From Reclinomonas americana ATCC 50394 (lineage: Eukaryota > Jakobida > Jakobea > Jakobida), in assembly GCA_048213135.1 (NCBI GenBank), contig PS015122.1:65381-129380 (forward strand): a stretch of DNA of 64,000 nt, written 5' to 3'. Below the pieces are notes generated by a model that saw nothing but the letters and a program-made list of their open reading frames with translations, searched no databases and was not told the DNA's origin. Both the position numbers and the translations under genes were made by a program. This document shows, one piece after another, positions 46,010 to 56,637 of the stretch (the stretch's first letter is position 1; each line of letters begins with the position of its first letter).

Positions 46010-46465
46010 GGTGGAAGGGACGACGGAGGAAAAAAGGTGGGCGAGGACAACAGCGGAAGGGACAAATGAGGGTCAGCTTGGCAGACATCAACGAGCTTCG
46101 CTGGCAGGCACAGCGCGGGGTGGATGCTTGACTGTTGCCTGCGATCGCCAGCGACGTGCTGCAACAAGGATCGAGTACGAAATTGACTCAACCAATGCAT
46201 CACTGCGACTTCTCAAGCTCCTTACGCGACGCTGCGCCTCGGATGAGTGTCACTCTGCTGTGCTGCACAGATGCCGTCTCAAGGCATCGATCGCTGCAAC
46301 ATCAGGATTGGTTTTTGAGTGCGATCGCATGCGATATCGATTTCAATGAGGTGTGCGCTCTGCTGCTGCATCCGGATCCTGCAGAGTGGCTGGTGGCGTG
46401 AGGCTGCACGGAAAGGGCGTTCCATGTGTGCTGCCGTCGATCGAAAACACCGGGTGGGAGGCAGG
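46010..46465. other. Intergenic region with dense GATC/CGATCG words, no gene seen
   Basis: Neither strand has a supportable frame. The words gatcgatc, cgatcg and atcgcatgcgat recur, giving many short palindromes. Function unknown. Confidence 0.35.
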
Positions 46466-46792
46466 CTATGCATGGGTGTCGATTTCACGATCGATATCGC
46501 AGCGAGTGAGTTTCACAAGGAGCTGCGATCGTGATGTACGTGCGGGGAACACCACCCATCCACGCACCAGCATCACCACAGTGTCCTCCTTGCCGTCGAA
46601 CTCACGTGCACTGTCGTCGATGAGCGAGAAGCCACTCGTCGAGCCCAAATCACGATCGCGATGGTCATGGAGAGCCCTCTTCTCCGGGTTGATCCGCTTC
46701 GTGTACCGCACGCAACGCACCGGCAGAACTTTGCGAAGAGCGTCCATCTGGTCGCCACGAGTGGTGCAGCTAGTTGTGTCACGCTCCGCCAT
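46466..46792 (-). CDS. Small basic hypothetical protein
   Basis: A 108-codon frame starts MAERDTTSCTTRGDQMDALR and contains SLIDDSAREFDGKEDTVVML and WVVFPARTS before ending DIDREIDTHA. The stretch from KEDTVVMLVRGWVVF looks like a beta hairpin, so it may be real; the last 25 residues coincide with GATC-rich sequence and may instead be intron or untranslated. It lies divergent to the next gene, 205 nt away. No family recognised. Confidence 0.35.
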   Translation of the reverse strand: MAERDTTSCTTRGDQMDALRKVLPVRCVRYTKRINPEKRALHDHRDRDLGSTSGFSLIDDSAREFDGKEDTVVMLVRGWVVFPARTSRSQLLVKLTRCDIDREIDTHA

Positions 46793-46997
46793 GACTGAGA
46801 AGTTTACACAAGAAACGGCGACGGCGACGGACAACTGGCTGTCGACGTTTGCAGCGTGCTCCACCACCACGCTACTGCTCCACTTCTACAGTCTCCCACC
46901 AACACATCGCTTCGCTCCACGCAACTTTGTTTTTTCCGACCCAGCAGGACAAATCAATTTTTGTTCCGACATTGTCGCACGCCAAGACAACCCCACC

Positions 46998-48667
46998 ATG
47001 TTCCACGACTCGCCCTCCTCCTCCGACACTCAGACGCCGCCACCTCCACCTCCACCCGCCACTCCGCCTCCATCAGGACGCCCTCCCACTCCACTGGCCC
47101 TTCTCTTTGGTCAGCGCGGATCATCGCCCTCTGTGCACTCACCGGCCCCCACAGCCAGTGCCACCGGCCCTGCCACGCCATTCTCCCTGGCGCACCTTCG
47201 CGGTCAATCGCCGGCCGCCACACCGACGCAGAACACCAGTGGAGGTGGGTAATCGTGCGCCAATTGAAGTTGTACACCAATCCAGTTTGTTCATTGGCCG
47301 ACAATGAAAATGCAGCGGCGGCGGCGGCGGCATCGGCGGCGCCGGCGGCCAATTCAACTCCGTCCTTCTTTCGGCGTGTTCCGCAGAGGTGAGACGGAAG
47401 CCAGAAGAGAGAGAGAGTACAGGAAAATTAGTCAGAAAGGAGACAAGTCTTGACTCCTCTTGTGTTTCCACCAGTCTGAACTCTACATCTCTTCCTCACT
47501 TGCTCAACAATACTGTTGCTCTCAATCGACCACAACACCCACTTCACTTCTGTCTCCTCTCATCCCCCTCTCGTCACTCACAACAACCCCTCCTCCTCCT
47601 CCTCCATATCCCCCTCACCAGCCTCGGCATGCCACCAACCTCCGTGCCGAAGAACAGCTTCTTCCTCAACCGCCTCCGTCAGCCCCCGCCCCAGCCGCAG
47701 GAGCAGGAGCACGCGGAAGATGAAATGGACGGCGGCGGGGACAGCGACGTCGTCGTCGTGCCGCAGTCGCCGGTGCTGCAACGCGACCAGGTGCCTGTGC
47801 AAGTGGCCGCACGCTCTGTCGGCCTGCGCCCACCGATGCAGATCCCCACAACTCGCAAGCGCACCTCGGGAGACGCCTTCGGCTCCGGCAGCGACAACGA
47901 AGACGACGACGACGATGAGTACGACGGAGGTGTCGACGGTGGCGACGACGGCGACGAAGGCCGCTCGATGGATGGCCACGGCAGCTACCCCGCCTCGCCG
48001 GTCGTCAGCATGCGGGTTGACACGCCGGAAAAGTTGCGTCCATGTTCGGCAGTCGTTGCCGGTGATCTACCTTGCACTCACCATCACACAATACACACAG
48101 ACCGGCCATTCGAGCGCCAGCGCCGCCCAAGAAAGCAGTGCAGCCGCTGCGTCCCACGTCGGCGCCAGCACCTCCACCTCCGCCTCCGCCTCCGCCGCAA
48201 CGACGGGTTCCCCAGGCACCGCAGCAGCAGCCTGTGCAGAAAAAGTCGGCACCCGTGGCCAGCAAACCAGCACCACCGCCACCGCCACCGCAACAGGTGG
48301 TCATTGCCAATAGTGCCACGCGTCAGCGCGAGATGGAGGACGTGGAAGATGCCGCCGGCCAGGCAAGCACGACATGACACTCCGTGCAACACTCACATTT
48401 CACCTGACACGATCACACAGGTGGAACACACTGTCGGTCACATGCGCAAGCAGCAGGCGCAGCACAAGCAGGAGGTGCGGGCGTTCCAGAGTCGCCACAA
48501 TGACCTCTTGCGCTTCGTTGCCGAGTCCAAGGCACAGCTCGTCGAACTGAACAGTGCGTACTCACACCCCCATACTCCGCCGCCCTCACTCGCTCACTCA
48601 CCGAAAAACAGTGACCATGGTACGCCTCGACCGCCGCCTCTTGGCACTCGTGTCCACGGCCCCGTGA
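46998..48667 (+). CDS. Pro-rich, acidic protein with a C-terminal helical segment, unknown function
   Basis: The gene starts MFHDSPSSSDTQTPPPPPPP. Probable exons: 46998-47244, about 47314-47390, about 47622-48030, about 48110-48362, about 48421-48555 and 48611-48667. The third encodes PKNSFFLNRLRQ, then an acidic DNEDDDDDEYDGG region. The fourth is poly-Pro and ends NSATRQREMEDVEDAAGQ. The fifth is a heptad-like helix (VEHTVGHMRKQQAQHKQEVR, FQSRHNDLLRFVAESKAQLV). Profile: disordered regulator or actin/chromatin adaptor with one coiled coil. I cannot assign a family and exon ends are approximate. Confidence 0.6.
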
Positions 48668-48838
48668 TTACCCACGGCGACAGAAGAATGCAAGAAAGGA
48701 GCAGAACAAGTATACACACGCACACACACATCCTACAAGATACCAACACACATTCACTGTTTCACACACACACACACACAGACGTACACCTATTATCACA
48801 CCGAGAAGGAAAAAACATCAGTCACAACTACAAATATT

Positions 48839-51800
48839 CTAATCACGCGCCGCTACTTGGCGGCCGGTACCGATCAAGCGCGGGGTCACTCTGCTTCCAC
48901 AGCGATAAGCATCACCATTTTCAAAAGCGCACAGAGGATGAAAATGACGCAACGTTCTTGATGGCGGTCGAGAACTGGCGCGCGAGCTAGCACGTGAGCT
49001 GGATCGCCGCGCAGACACTAAATCGGCATCCGTAATCACGGGTATCGGTCTCTCGAGGCGCATCACCAGCCCATGATTCGTGCGCTCCTGCATCTTGAGC
49101 CACGCCTCACTGCCGTCAGGCGCCTCCATCACTACGGAGAAAAAGTGATAAGCAAGGGTCTTGCACGCACACACACACACACATCACCCGAGACGCAACA
49201 TTGTTTCCGCTGACTGGCGGCAAATGCTCGCGTCCGGGAGTGGTGCGTCGGAGACGCGTGCGAGGCCGGTGCGTGCAACTGCAGCCCAGGCCGGGATCCA
49301 TTGGAGGGCGATATTACGGGCAAGTTCACGTGATCGTCCATGTCGGCAAACTCGTACTCGTTGTAGTACGAGTGCTGCTCGTGAGTGCCGTGATAGTCGT
49401 CGTCGTCGTCGCCGCCATGGTCGTCGTCGCCTCGATCGTCATCGTCGGCCTCGGTAAGCGCAGGTGTGATGAGACTCGGATTGGCGGCCACCGACTGGCT
49501 CGAGGCAGTCCACCTCGTCGACGATGCGTTGCGCGAGGCATTGGTCGGGCTGCCCCACACAATCTTCGGAGCGGCGCCGTGCACGTGATGGCGCTGGTCC
49601 TGCCGCTGATAACGCGACTGCGGCAACCCAGCAGTGGAGGCAGTGGGGATTGAGGTCTGCGTCCTGCCCGAATTGCTCATGGACAGCATATCCCGCAGCA
49701 CAGTGACCGACGGCGTGGCCGCGGTGGAGACCGACGACTTGACCCAGGTGCGCGGCGTCGCCTGCACATCATCCTGCGCAGCCTCCGGCACCCGCCCCGT
49801 CACCATCCACCGATGCAGCGACTTGCCGCCCTGCACGCGCGCCGTCCGCACCAGGTCGCGGAGTTGCGATAGTGACAGATTGCGCGCGGCCACCATTAGC
49901 TCCTCTGGTTGCACGGCGGAGCCCGCCAGCACATCCGACGTCACATCCAGCACGTGATGCAGTGACTGCTCGCGGTGACTGTGGGGGCGGTCGGGTGAGC
50001 GCAGCGGCAAATTGCAACATTGACTTGACAATCGATTCATACCTTGCCGAGTTCGACAACAGCGATGCCGATGCCGTCTGCAAGTCGAGGGATGGCACTC
50101 CGGAGCGCGGTCGCGCATGCCGCTGCGTGCCAGTCAGAATCACATCCGACACGGCCGGCGCGAGAGTGAACAGCGGATCGCCCTTGTCGCGTTTCGATGA
50201 GCGTGCCCATGTGGTGGGACTGTGCGAGTGCAAGTGTTAAAATTCGCAAAGGGAAGGAGAAGGGAATGAGAAGGCCTCGAAACTTGCAATAGTGCCCGAT
50301 TCGATCTGTTTCCACAATTTTCTTGCGCTGCCGGTCGACATGGTGGATGCGATAGTGGTGCGACTGGTTGAGGAACTCGGAGAGCGACTCGTCGTGCCCG
50401 GCGGCCAGGCGCTTGCGGTGAAATGTGCTGGGGTCGCGAGCGAGCATGCTGGCGTGGGATGGGGCGAGTGGTTTCTGCGGGAAGGGGGAGGAGGGGAAGG
50501 GTGAGGAGGAGGGAAGGAGAAGAGGGGAAGGCGATGACAGCAGCAGGATGTGAACGAGCAAGAACACGAAGGTGCTGAGAGGAAGGGGACACGGACGGTG
50601 ATGATCTGGTGAGAAGAACACGTTGGTTGCGAGGAGAACGGTTGACGACTGTGAGCGGAAGAAGATGGGGGAGCCAGCAACAGCAGCAGCAGCCAAAGAG
50701 ATGGTGGTGATTTGGTGAGAACGGCAGCAGCAGCAACAGGTTGCGAACGAGAAGAATGACAGGAACACGAAGGCGCTGAATGGAAGAGGAGACGGAAACA
50801 GAGAGATGTCGATGATGTGGTGATTGGTTGAGAAGAGAACGGCAGAAGCAGTAACAGAAGCGGGGTGTGAACGAGGAGGACGACAGGAAATCAAGGCGCT
50901 GAGCGAAAGAGGAACAGTCAGAGAGATGTTGATGATCTGGTGAGAAGAACTTGGAGAACGGCAGAAACAGAAGAGGAGGCAGGATGCGAAGAGGAGCATT
51001 AAGAATCCGAGTGAAAGAGGAGACCAGATATCTGCGGCAAGGTCACATGAACCGAGACGAGGGAGAACAAGAACAAAAACTGATGGAAAGAAAGTGAACA
51101 TCATCAAACGACCACAGTAGCAACAATGAGCGAGACTCCCTGCGATGCAGTGATTCGCTTTCCCCTTCCGTACATCCCACCGCATCTCACCGGTGCATTG
51201 TGCTGCAACCCGGACGCATCCACCAACGACACATTGCTGGCGTTCCGATCAAACGACGCCGGCGCAATTCCCTTCACAGCATTCTGCGCAGCAAAGCAAT
51301 GAGGCAATAGCAGAGAAGCTCAACAATGGGACAAAAGCAACGCAACCCCATCGGCGGCATCGCACTTGAGAAAGTCCCACGCTTTCTTCTGGTGAGCGGG
51401 ATTCCCTGCAAGAAAGGAAAAGAGAGTAAGAAACAGAATGTACGATCTCGCAGTCTTTGTCTACACTGCAGACTCTGCAGCTTCTCTCTCTTGCTCACAG
51501 CTTCTTGCTTCCGATTGTGCCTCTGCACTCTCACTACTTCACAATGTTCAGTCTCTCAGTTGCTTCCTGATTCCGCCTGCCTGTCTCTTCCCTCTGAGCC
51601 ATCTCTTCCGCTCTCGGGTTGGTTCAGCCTGTGCCTGTGTCAGCATTCTCCCTCGCTCTCTCTGTGTTGCTTCTCGAGTCTGCCCGCGCGTCTCAGCCTC
51701 TCACATTCTCATCAGCCTGTCTCTCTATCTCGAGCCTGGTTCTTCTTCTGTCTGTCTCTCTCCCTCAGAGTCGATCTCTCTTCTTCTCTCTCTACACTGG

Positions 51801-51991
51801 CTCGGCTTGAGCCTCTGTGCGCTTGCTCTGTGCTCTCTCTTTCTCTCTCTTGCCTCTTAAGTCTGCCTCTTCTTCTGTCTGTCTCTTTCCCTTGGTGTCG
51901 TTCTCTCTCTTCTTCTCTCTCTGCTCTCTCCCTTCTCCCCTTCTCTCTCTGTGCACTCCCTCACCTCTTGGCAATCGATGCTGGCCTCCAT
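48839..51991 (-). CDS. Long-intron gene for a mostly disordered protein, unknown function
   Basis: A short first exon may be 51991-51965 (MEASIDCQE); its phase to the next exon does not fit, so the start is uncertain. Following exons read NPAHQKKAWDFLKCDAADG (to 51405), NAVKGIAPASFDRNASNVSL (51283-51191), MLARDPSTFHRKRLAAGHDE with FLNQSHHYRIHHVDRQRKK (about 50480-50285) and DPLFTLAPAVSDVILTGTQR with LLSNSARYESIVKSMLQF (about 50210-50010). The next carries SDVLAGSAVQPEELMVAARN and LVRTARVQGGKSLHRWM, then a Ser/Thr-rich linker with an acidic DDDDRGDDDHGGDDDDD run. The last, ending at 48839, carries MEAPDGSEAWLKMQERTNHG and LERPIPVITDADL. Short conserved-looking islands in disorder suggest a cytoskeletal or ciliary adaptor (guess). 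Two introns over 550 nt are tandemly repetitive. Confidence 0.55.
50521..51105 (-). repeat. Degenerate tandem repeats of about 120 bp in a long intron
   Basis: At least four decayed units can be aligned by the words gagagatgttgatgatctgg, gagaacggcagaagcag, gaacgagaagaatgacagga and gcgctgaatggaagagg, at spacings of roughly 110-130 bp, filling nearly the whole intron between the exons ending at 51191 and starting near 50485. Confidence 0.7.
51700..51960 (-). repeat. TC-rich tandem duplication (about 127 bp) in a long intron
   Basis: The block tcttctgtctgtctctttcc and its neighbour gttctctctcttcttctctc appear at about 51744 and 51871, a period near 127 bp. The intron (51406-51964) is almost pure pyrimidine on the plus strand. 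Confidence 0.65.
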
Positions 51992-52940
51992 TCAACGCCT
52001 AACGGATACCAATAAAAAGGCAAGAGAGAAAGGGAAAAGAGCGAGATGCGACGAGTGCAAACCGCACATTAATCAAACACACACGCACACAGAGTGAGTT
52101 TCACACACACAAACACACAACACACTTTGTGTGTGTGTGTGTGCAGTAACATACCATTTCGGAGGTTGAAAGCGACTTGCGACTCTCACAATAAAAAAGT
52201 CGGAAGTTTTTCCCTGTGATTGCTGCGAGTTGCTGCTCCTTCTCCTCTCTCACACACTATGCACACACAAACACACGCACGCACGCACAGAGAGTGTGTG
52301 TGCGTGTGTGCGAGTGATTGCGGTCAAAACGGCGCGTGGCGGGACACGTGACGTTCGATTGCTGTCCGATCGTCGTGATCGATCTCGGCAGCGTGGACGC
52401 GCGTGCGGCTCTGCGCATGGTAATGGCTGCATTGTGGTGTTGGTGTGCTACTTCTCTTTTTTCCCTTGCCTTTGTTCGCGACGTCGACGTCGTGGTTCGC
52501 GGCCGGCCGACGCGCGCTGTGAGTTCGCGTACACCAGAATGATATGCTCTGCATTGTAGAGAACGATGGGCCGTGCTGTAGCCATGTCAGCGACGAGTGC
52601 CACGTCGAAGCTGCGCGAAGATCGTCGTCGTCATGATCACGAAAAGTCGCTGCGAAATCCACCGCGCAATTCCGCAAAGCGCAAAAGCCAGCCCACTACA
52701 TCCGCTGCCTCCAGTTCGACTCCATGTATGTTTTTCTCGCTGCTGGCAACAATTTGTTGCAGAACCGCAATCTACATCGCGATCGAGAAAACTGCATGCA
52801 ATCCAATATCCGGACACGCAGTTTCTTTCGAGCTCTCGAGCTCGCAGCAAGCGAGTGGCCACTCCCACACGAGTGCACGCATGAACACAACTACTTATAC
52901 GCACAGGACAAAGCATGCGCAATCCTCAATTCCATCACCA
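51992..52940. other. No confident gene; possible short frames on both strands
   Basis: A plus-strand frame from 52566 (MGRAVAMSATSATSKLREDR) and a minus-strand frame from 52582 (MATARPIVLYNAEHIILVY) overlap; the latter looks more protein-like but has no clear continuation. GT/AC repeats lie at 52070-52145 and 52255-52315. The promoter for the next gene should be here. Confidence 0.4.
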
Positions 52941-53188
52941 ATGCAAACGCAAAGATTACCTCTTTTCCTCCCTCTCCTTTGTTGCATCATCCTCGTGAGT
53001 GTCAGTCAATGTGCACTCGCCGGCACCTCTGTGGGCGTGACTGAGGTGTGCTTGGACATTGTTGGGCGCGGAGGAGTGGTGGATCCAGTGGCGCCTCCGC
53101 GCGGATTGCCTGTGACCTCGGCCGCGTGCAATGACCCCACAGAGACATTCATGTTGGCGTGGTACCCGGCGGATGATGGAGATGTGAA
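52941..53188 (+). CDS. PAF-acetylhydrolase-like protein, first exon (signal peptide)
   Basis: The exon encodes a signal peptide (MQTQRLPLFLPLLCCIILVS) and the first strands of an alpha/beta hydrolase, ending ETFMLAWYPADDGDVK with the WYPA motif usual in the PAF-acetylhydrolase (PLA2G7/PAFAH2) and dienelactone-hydrolase group. It ends in phase 2 at a GTTGAG donor (53189). No continuation is found on this strand before the 20-N gap at 53315; the matching next exon lies on the minus strand at 54492. See the inversion finding. Confidence 0.8.
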
Positions 53189-53435
53189 GTTGAGGGAGAG
53201 GGAGAGAGAGAGAGAGAGGAGAGATGAGATGAATGACAATGCATCTCTGTCTGCGTGTCTTTCTTCGCGTTGCATGCGTCTCAGTCTGTCTTTCTCTCTC
53301 TCTCTCTCTCTCTCNNNNNNNNNNNNNNNNNNNNGAGAGAGAGAGAGAGAGAGAGACAGAAAAGGAAAGAAACAGCACAAAAACATCGAGAGTGCGGCGA
53401 GTGTGTGCAGGAAGCAGAGAGCACAGACGACCAAC

Positions 53436-54492
53436 CTGCTGCGTGACGACGGTGTTGGGATTGTTCGAGGCGTCAGTGGAGAAGAAGAGTGGCCGAGTGA
53501 ACAGATCCGATGTGTCGAGTTGCAGGCCACTCGGTGCCATCCAAGCATCTGCGAGGCGGTGAGTGTGGTGGTACGACGAGGAGAGCAAGAGCGAATGTCA
53601 CGAAACCGTAGATCACAGTGGCGACCAGGCGCTGATCCTTGAAGAGGTACGGTCCGTTGCCGAATGTCGAGGTCAGGTAGGCGCACACCTGACGAAGGGA
53701 GGCTGTTAATCGGAGATAGAAAGAGTGCGAGATAGTGCGTGACGATATTGATAACCACACCTTTTCTACAATCGCTTGGTAATTCTGTGGCTGCGGTCCA
53801 ACCAGTGCTGCACAAACCACCAGCCACCGTCAACACCCACAAACTACGCGTGACAATCACCAACATAAAACGCAACGCAGAATGCCAAACGAGCACTCGG
53901 GCAAGTCCACGCCACTGGCGTAAAACGCCGACAAGCCACCGAGTCCGTGACCCAGCACTGTCTCACACACACAATGAGTACTCTTTTCTTTCTCCCATTT
54001 GAAGCACCTCTCCCCCTTTTGCAACACACACCTGTAACCACAGCACCGGGATCCACCAGCTCCTTGAACCACGACGGATCGCCGTCGTGCTGCGAGAACG
54101 GCAGGACTCGATTGATGGCCGCGATAATGTCCAGCGGGCGCCACCACAGTGACTTGAAGTAGTACTCGTACCACAACTCGGTGAGCACCTGCGGCAGGCG
54201 GAAGCACCCATCCAACAGCGGATTCGCCGCCCAATCCAACTGCGACGACCCGTAGTGATTCGGCGCCACCACCACGTAGCCCTGCAGGGCGAGGTACTCG
54301 CCGAGGAAGGCGTACATGGCCGGCTGCGAGCACGAGTCGTGTGAGAGCGCAATCAGCGGGTAGCGGCGGCCGGATATCGGGCGCGCATTGAAGCGCGCCG
54401 TGCCGCGGTAGTCGAGCAGCGAGGTGATGTTGAGTTGCATGCGCTTGAGGGCGAGCTCGTAATCGCGTTGCAGGTAGGAGAAGAGGGGGGAT
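53436..54492 (-). CDS. PAF-acetylhydrolase-like protein, exons 2-6 on a probably inverted contig
   Basis: Exons 54492-54032, 53957-53877, 53807-53761, 53688-53607 and 53548-53436 join with phases 1, 1, 0 and 1. The first begins one base into a codon, exactly what the exon ending at 53188 requires. Content follows PLA2G7: LIALSHDSCSQPAMYAFLGE, LQGYVVVAPNHYGSS, the elbow VLGHGLGGLSAFYASG, DQRLVATVIYDAWMAPSG (Asp of the triad) and TRPLFFSTDASNN. The elbow has Gly where catalytic enzymes have Ser (GHSxGG). A family-specific insert of about 45 residues lies between the elbow and the Asp strand. The block has neither start nor stop of its own. Confidence 0.8.
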
Positions 54493-54757
54493 CTGTGGTG
54501 AAGGGAATAGGGATTGGTGAGTGGGTGAGAGAGGCACAGGCAGGAGAGGAAGCATCCTCGTGCTCTGTCGCTGATTGCATGTGAGTCTGACTCTGTCTCT
54601 TTGAAGACAAGAGAGAAGAGAGAAGAGGAGAGACAGAGAGAGAGAGAGGAGGGAGGAGAGACAGAGAGACACAGAGAGACAGAGTGGAGGCAAGAGGANN
54701 NNNNNNNNNNNNNNNNNNGTCTCTCGTCTCGTCTCGTTCTTCTCTCTCTCTACTCTA

Positions 54758-54819
<62 letters not shown>

Positions 54820-54852
54820 CCCGTGCACTCACCGCTTTGTCGCCATCCACAG

Positions 54853-55975
54853 CGCTACAGCGACATCTCGCAGTCACAACCGAATCTACCCAAGGCCGAG
54901 GTGATTCTCAACGACGGCGGCAACCGTCTCTTCACCGACCTGTGTCAGCTTCCGCAGTCGGTGCGCACTGACCCGCAAGCATCGAGATTCATCGGTGACA
55001 CGAGCTTCTGCGACAAGCTGATGACGGACATTGGCACCTATTACAACGCGATCCAGGTGAGGGCGTCAATCCGCCTCCATTCGCACTGATCTCTCTTTCT
55101 CCACGCTTTCCCGGTCACTCTTTTTATTGTTGCTCTCTCATTCCTTCTGCTTGCTTATGGACGCCATGACGCAGTTGCCGCTGCTGGTCTTCCACTCTCT
55201 AGATCTGTTCTGGTCTCTGTTTCTCACTCCTTGTATCTGATCACTTCTGCTGCTTGCTTCGCACCTGCGAAATCTGTCTCTTTCTCTCTCCATTTAGTTC
55301 ACCACTCCTTCTGCTTGCTTGCATACCGCATCACGGGTTTTGCTTCATCCCCCTCCTGTCCATTCCTGTCACTCTGCTCTGCCTGCTTGCTTCCTCGCCC
55401 ACCACTCATTCAGCTTCCTTTGCCTTGTCTTTCCTTCCCACTCATTTTGCTGGCTCCATATCTCTTCCTCATGTCCTCCTTCTCCCTTCCGGCAGACCAA
55501 AACCGACAACTGGGCGGAGATCTTTGTGCGCCAGAACGTGGCGCTGGCGCGCGACATGTCCCTCCCCAACCTCGCCCAACCGGCGTCCGCCATCAGCAGC
55601 GCGACGAGCTCGCACGTGGCCGAGCTGGCCGAGGTGACGAGCATTGATTTCCGCGTCGCTTTCATTGCCACCACCTCGACGGCCTTTGCCATCATCGCCT
55701 GCCTCACTCTGTTTATCATGTGCTGCGAGCGTGGTGGAACGCACGCCGACTGGTCCAAGGTGGACGACGACTCGGACGTGGACGATTTTGCTGAGGACGA
55801 CGACGACGACGAGGACGACGGAGTCGACAACGACGCCACAGAGTTGGGCATTGCGGGGCTCGACGAGGAAACGGCGGCGGCGCTGCCAGTGGCCAACTCG
55901 ACTGTTGATTATGGCACAGATTCGCCAGCGCACCACGGTCGGGGGGCGACCCTGCGGCGCACTGGCAAGTCATGA
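54853..55975 (+). CDS. PAF-acetylhydrolase-like protein, last two exons with membrane anchor
   Basis: Exons 54853-55056 and 55496-55975 start in phase 0, as required by the minus-strand exon that ends at 53436. They encode RYSDISQSQPNLPKAEVILN, then GGNRLFTDLCQLPQSVR. This is the place of the PLA2G7 catalytic histidine (VHQNFADF), here Asn. After a helical segment comes a transmembrane helix (FIATTSTAFAIIACLTLFIM) and a very acidic cytoplasmic tail (DDSDVDDFAEDDDDDEDDG). So the complete protein is a type I membrane protein with a lumenal or extracellular hydrolase-like domain. Soluble secretion is the rule for PLA2G7. Confidence 0.8.
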
Positions 55976-56155
55976 AGAAATATATAGGGAGGTAGTTGGC
56001 GAGGATGGCTGCGCAATGAATACATCATGGAGAATAGGTTGCATGTCATGCAAGTTTCAACCAGTTGTGTTTTATTCACAGAAAAGAAAACAAGGGGGAG
56101 CACGCCACAGCGGCCACATGTGTACAGGAGGGGGAAAAAGTTGTTTGTTGTGTTT

Positions 56156-56637
56156 TTACAAAGCTGGGCCACGCAGGCGGCGGTCGACCATGGCACGGGA
56201 GTGGCTCGCGCGCTCCTCAAACTCAGCGGCAATCTCCGCCATGCGCTGCTGCATCTCCCGCAGGCGCTCCACAGCCGCCACACGCTCGTCACCGAATCGT
56301 GCCACCACGCGATCAATGGCCTCGTCGAACGTCACTTGCAGATCGCGGAGACGCTGAATGGCGTCGGCGCGCTCCGGGTCCGTCAACCGCACTTGCACGG
56401 CAAACGTCGCCGCATCCACGCGCTCCTGTGTCGCGCGCATGCGCTCCACGGCATGTTCGCGATCCTCCTCCTCCTCCTCGTTCGCCTCCTCCTCCTCCTC
56501 CTGCTCGTCAAACTCGATCAGAGCCGCCGGCAAAGTGGTGACCACCGGCGTCTCGCACGTGCTGCCGTCGTGCGTCTCAAAGCACTCGCACATGCGCTCC
56601 AGCGGGTCGTACACGCCATTGTGGTTGCACTCGGCCG
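56156..56637 (-). CDS. C-terminal part of an EGF-like protein with acidic coiled coil (5' part in N gap)
   Basis: The frame opens at the edge of the 573-N gap with AECNHNGVYDPLERMCECF and ETHDGSTCETP, the second half of an EGF-like repeat (C-x-N/H-G...C-x-C...C). A glutamate-rich run then leads into a long helix with heptads (REHAVERMRATQERVDAATF, RLRDLQVTFDEAIDRVVARF, AVERLREMQQRMAEIAAEFE). It stops at 56156. An extracellular EGF repeat followed by a coiled coil suggests a surface or matrix protein. No transmembrane segment is visible in this part. The N-terminal portion is unknown. Confidence 0.65.

Noticed and set aside
47389-48990. Plus-strand 533-codon continuous frame
   Set aside because: It reads through probable introns and ends in low-complexity His/Thr-rich sequence; only parts of it belong to the gene at 46998-48667.
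52324-52740. Possible roadblock-like or other small gene on either strand
   Set aside because: The two overlapping frames each look partly protein-like but neither has a consistent exon structure or recognisable domain.
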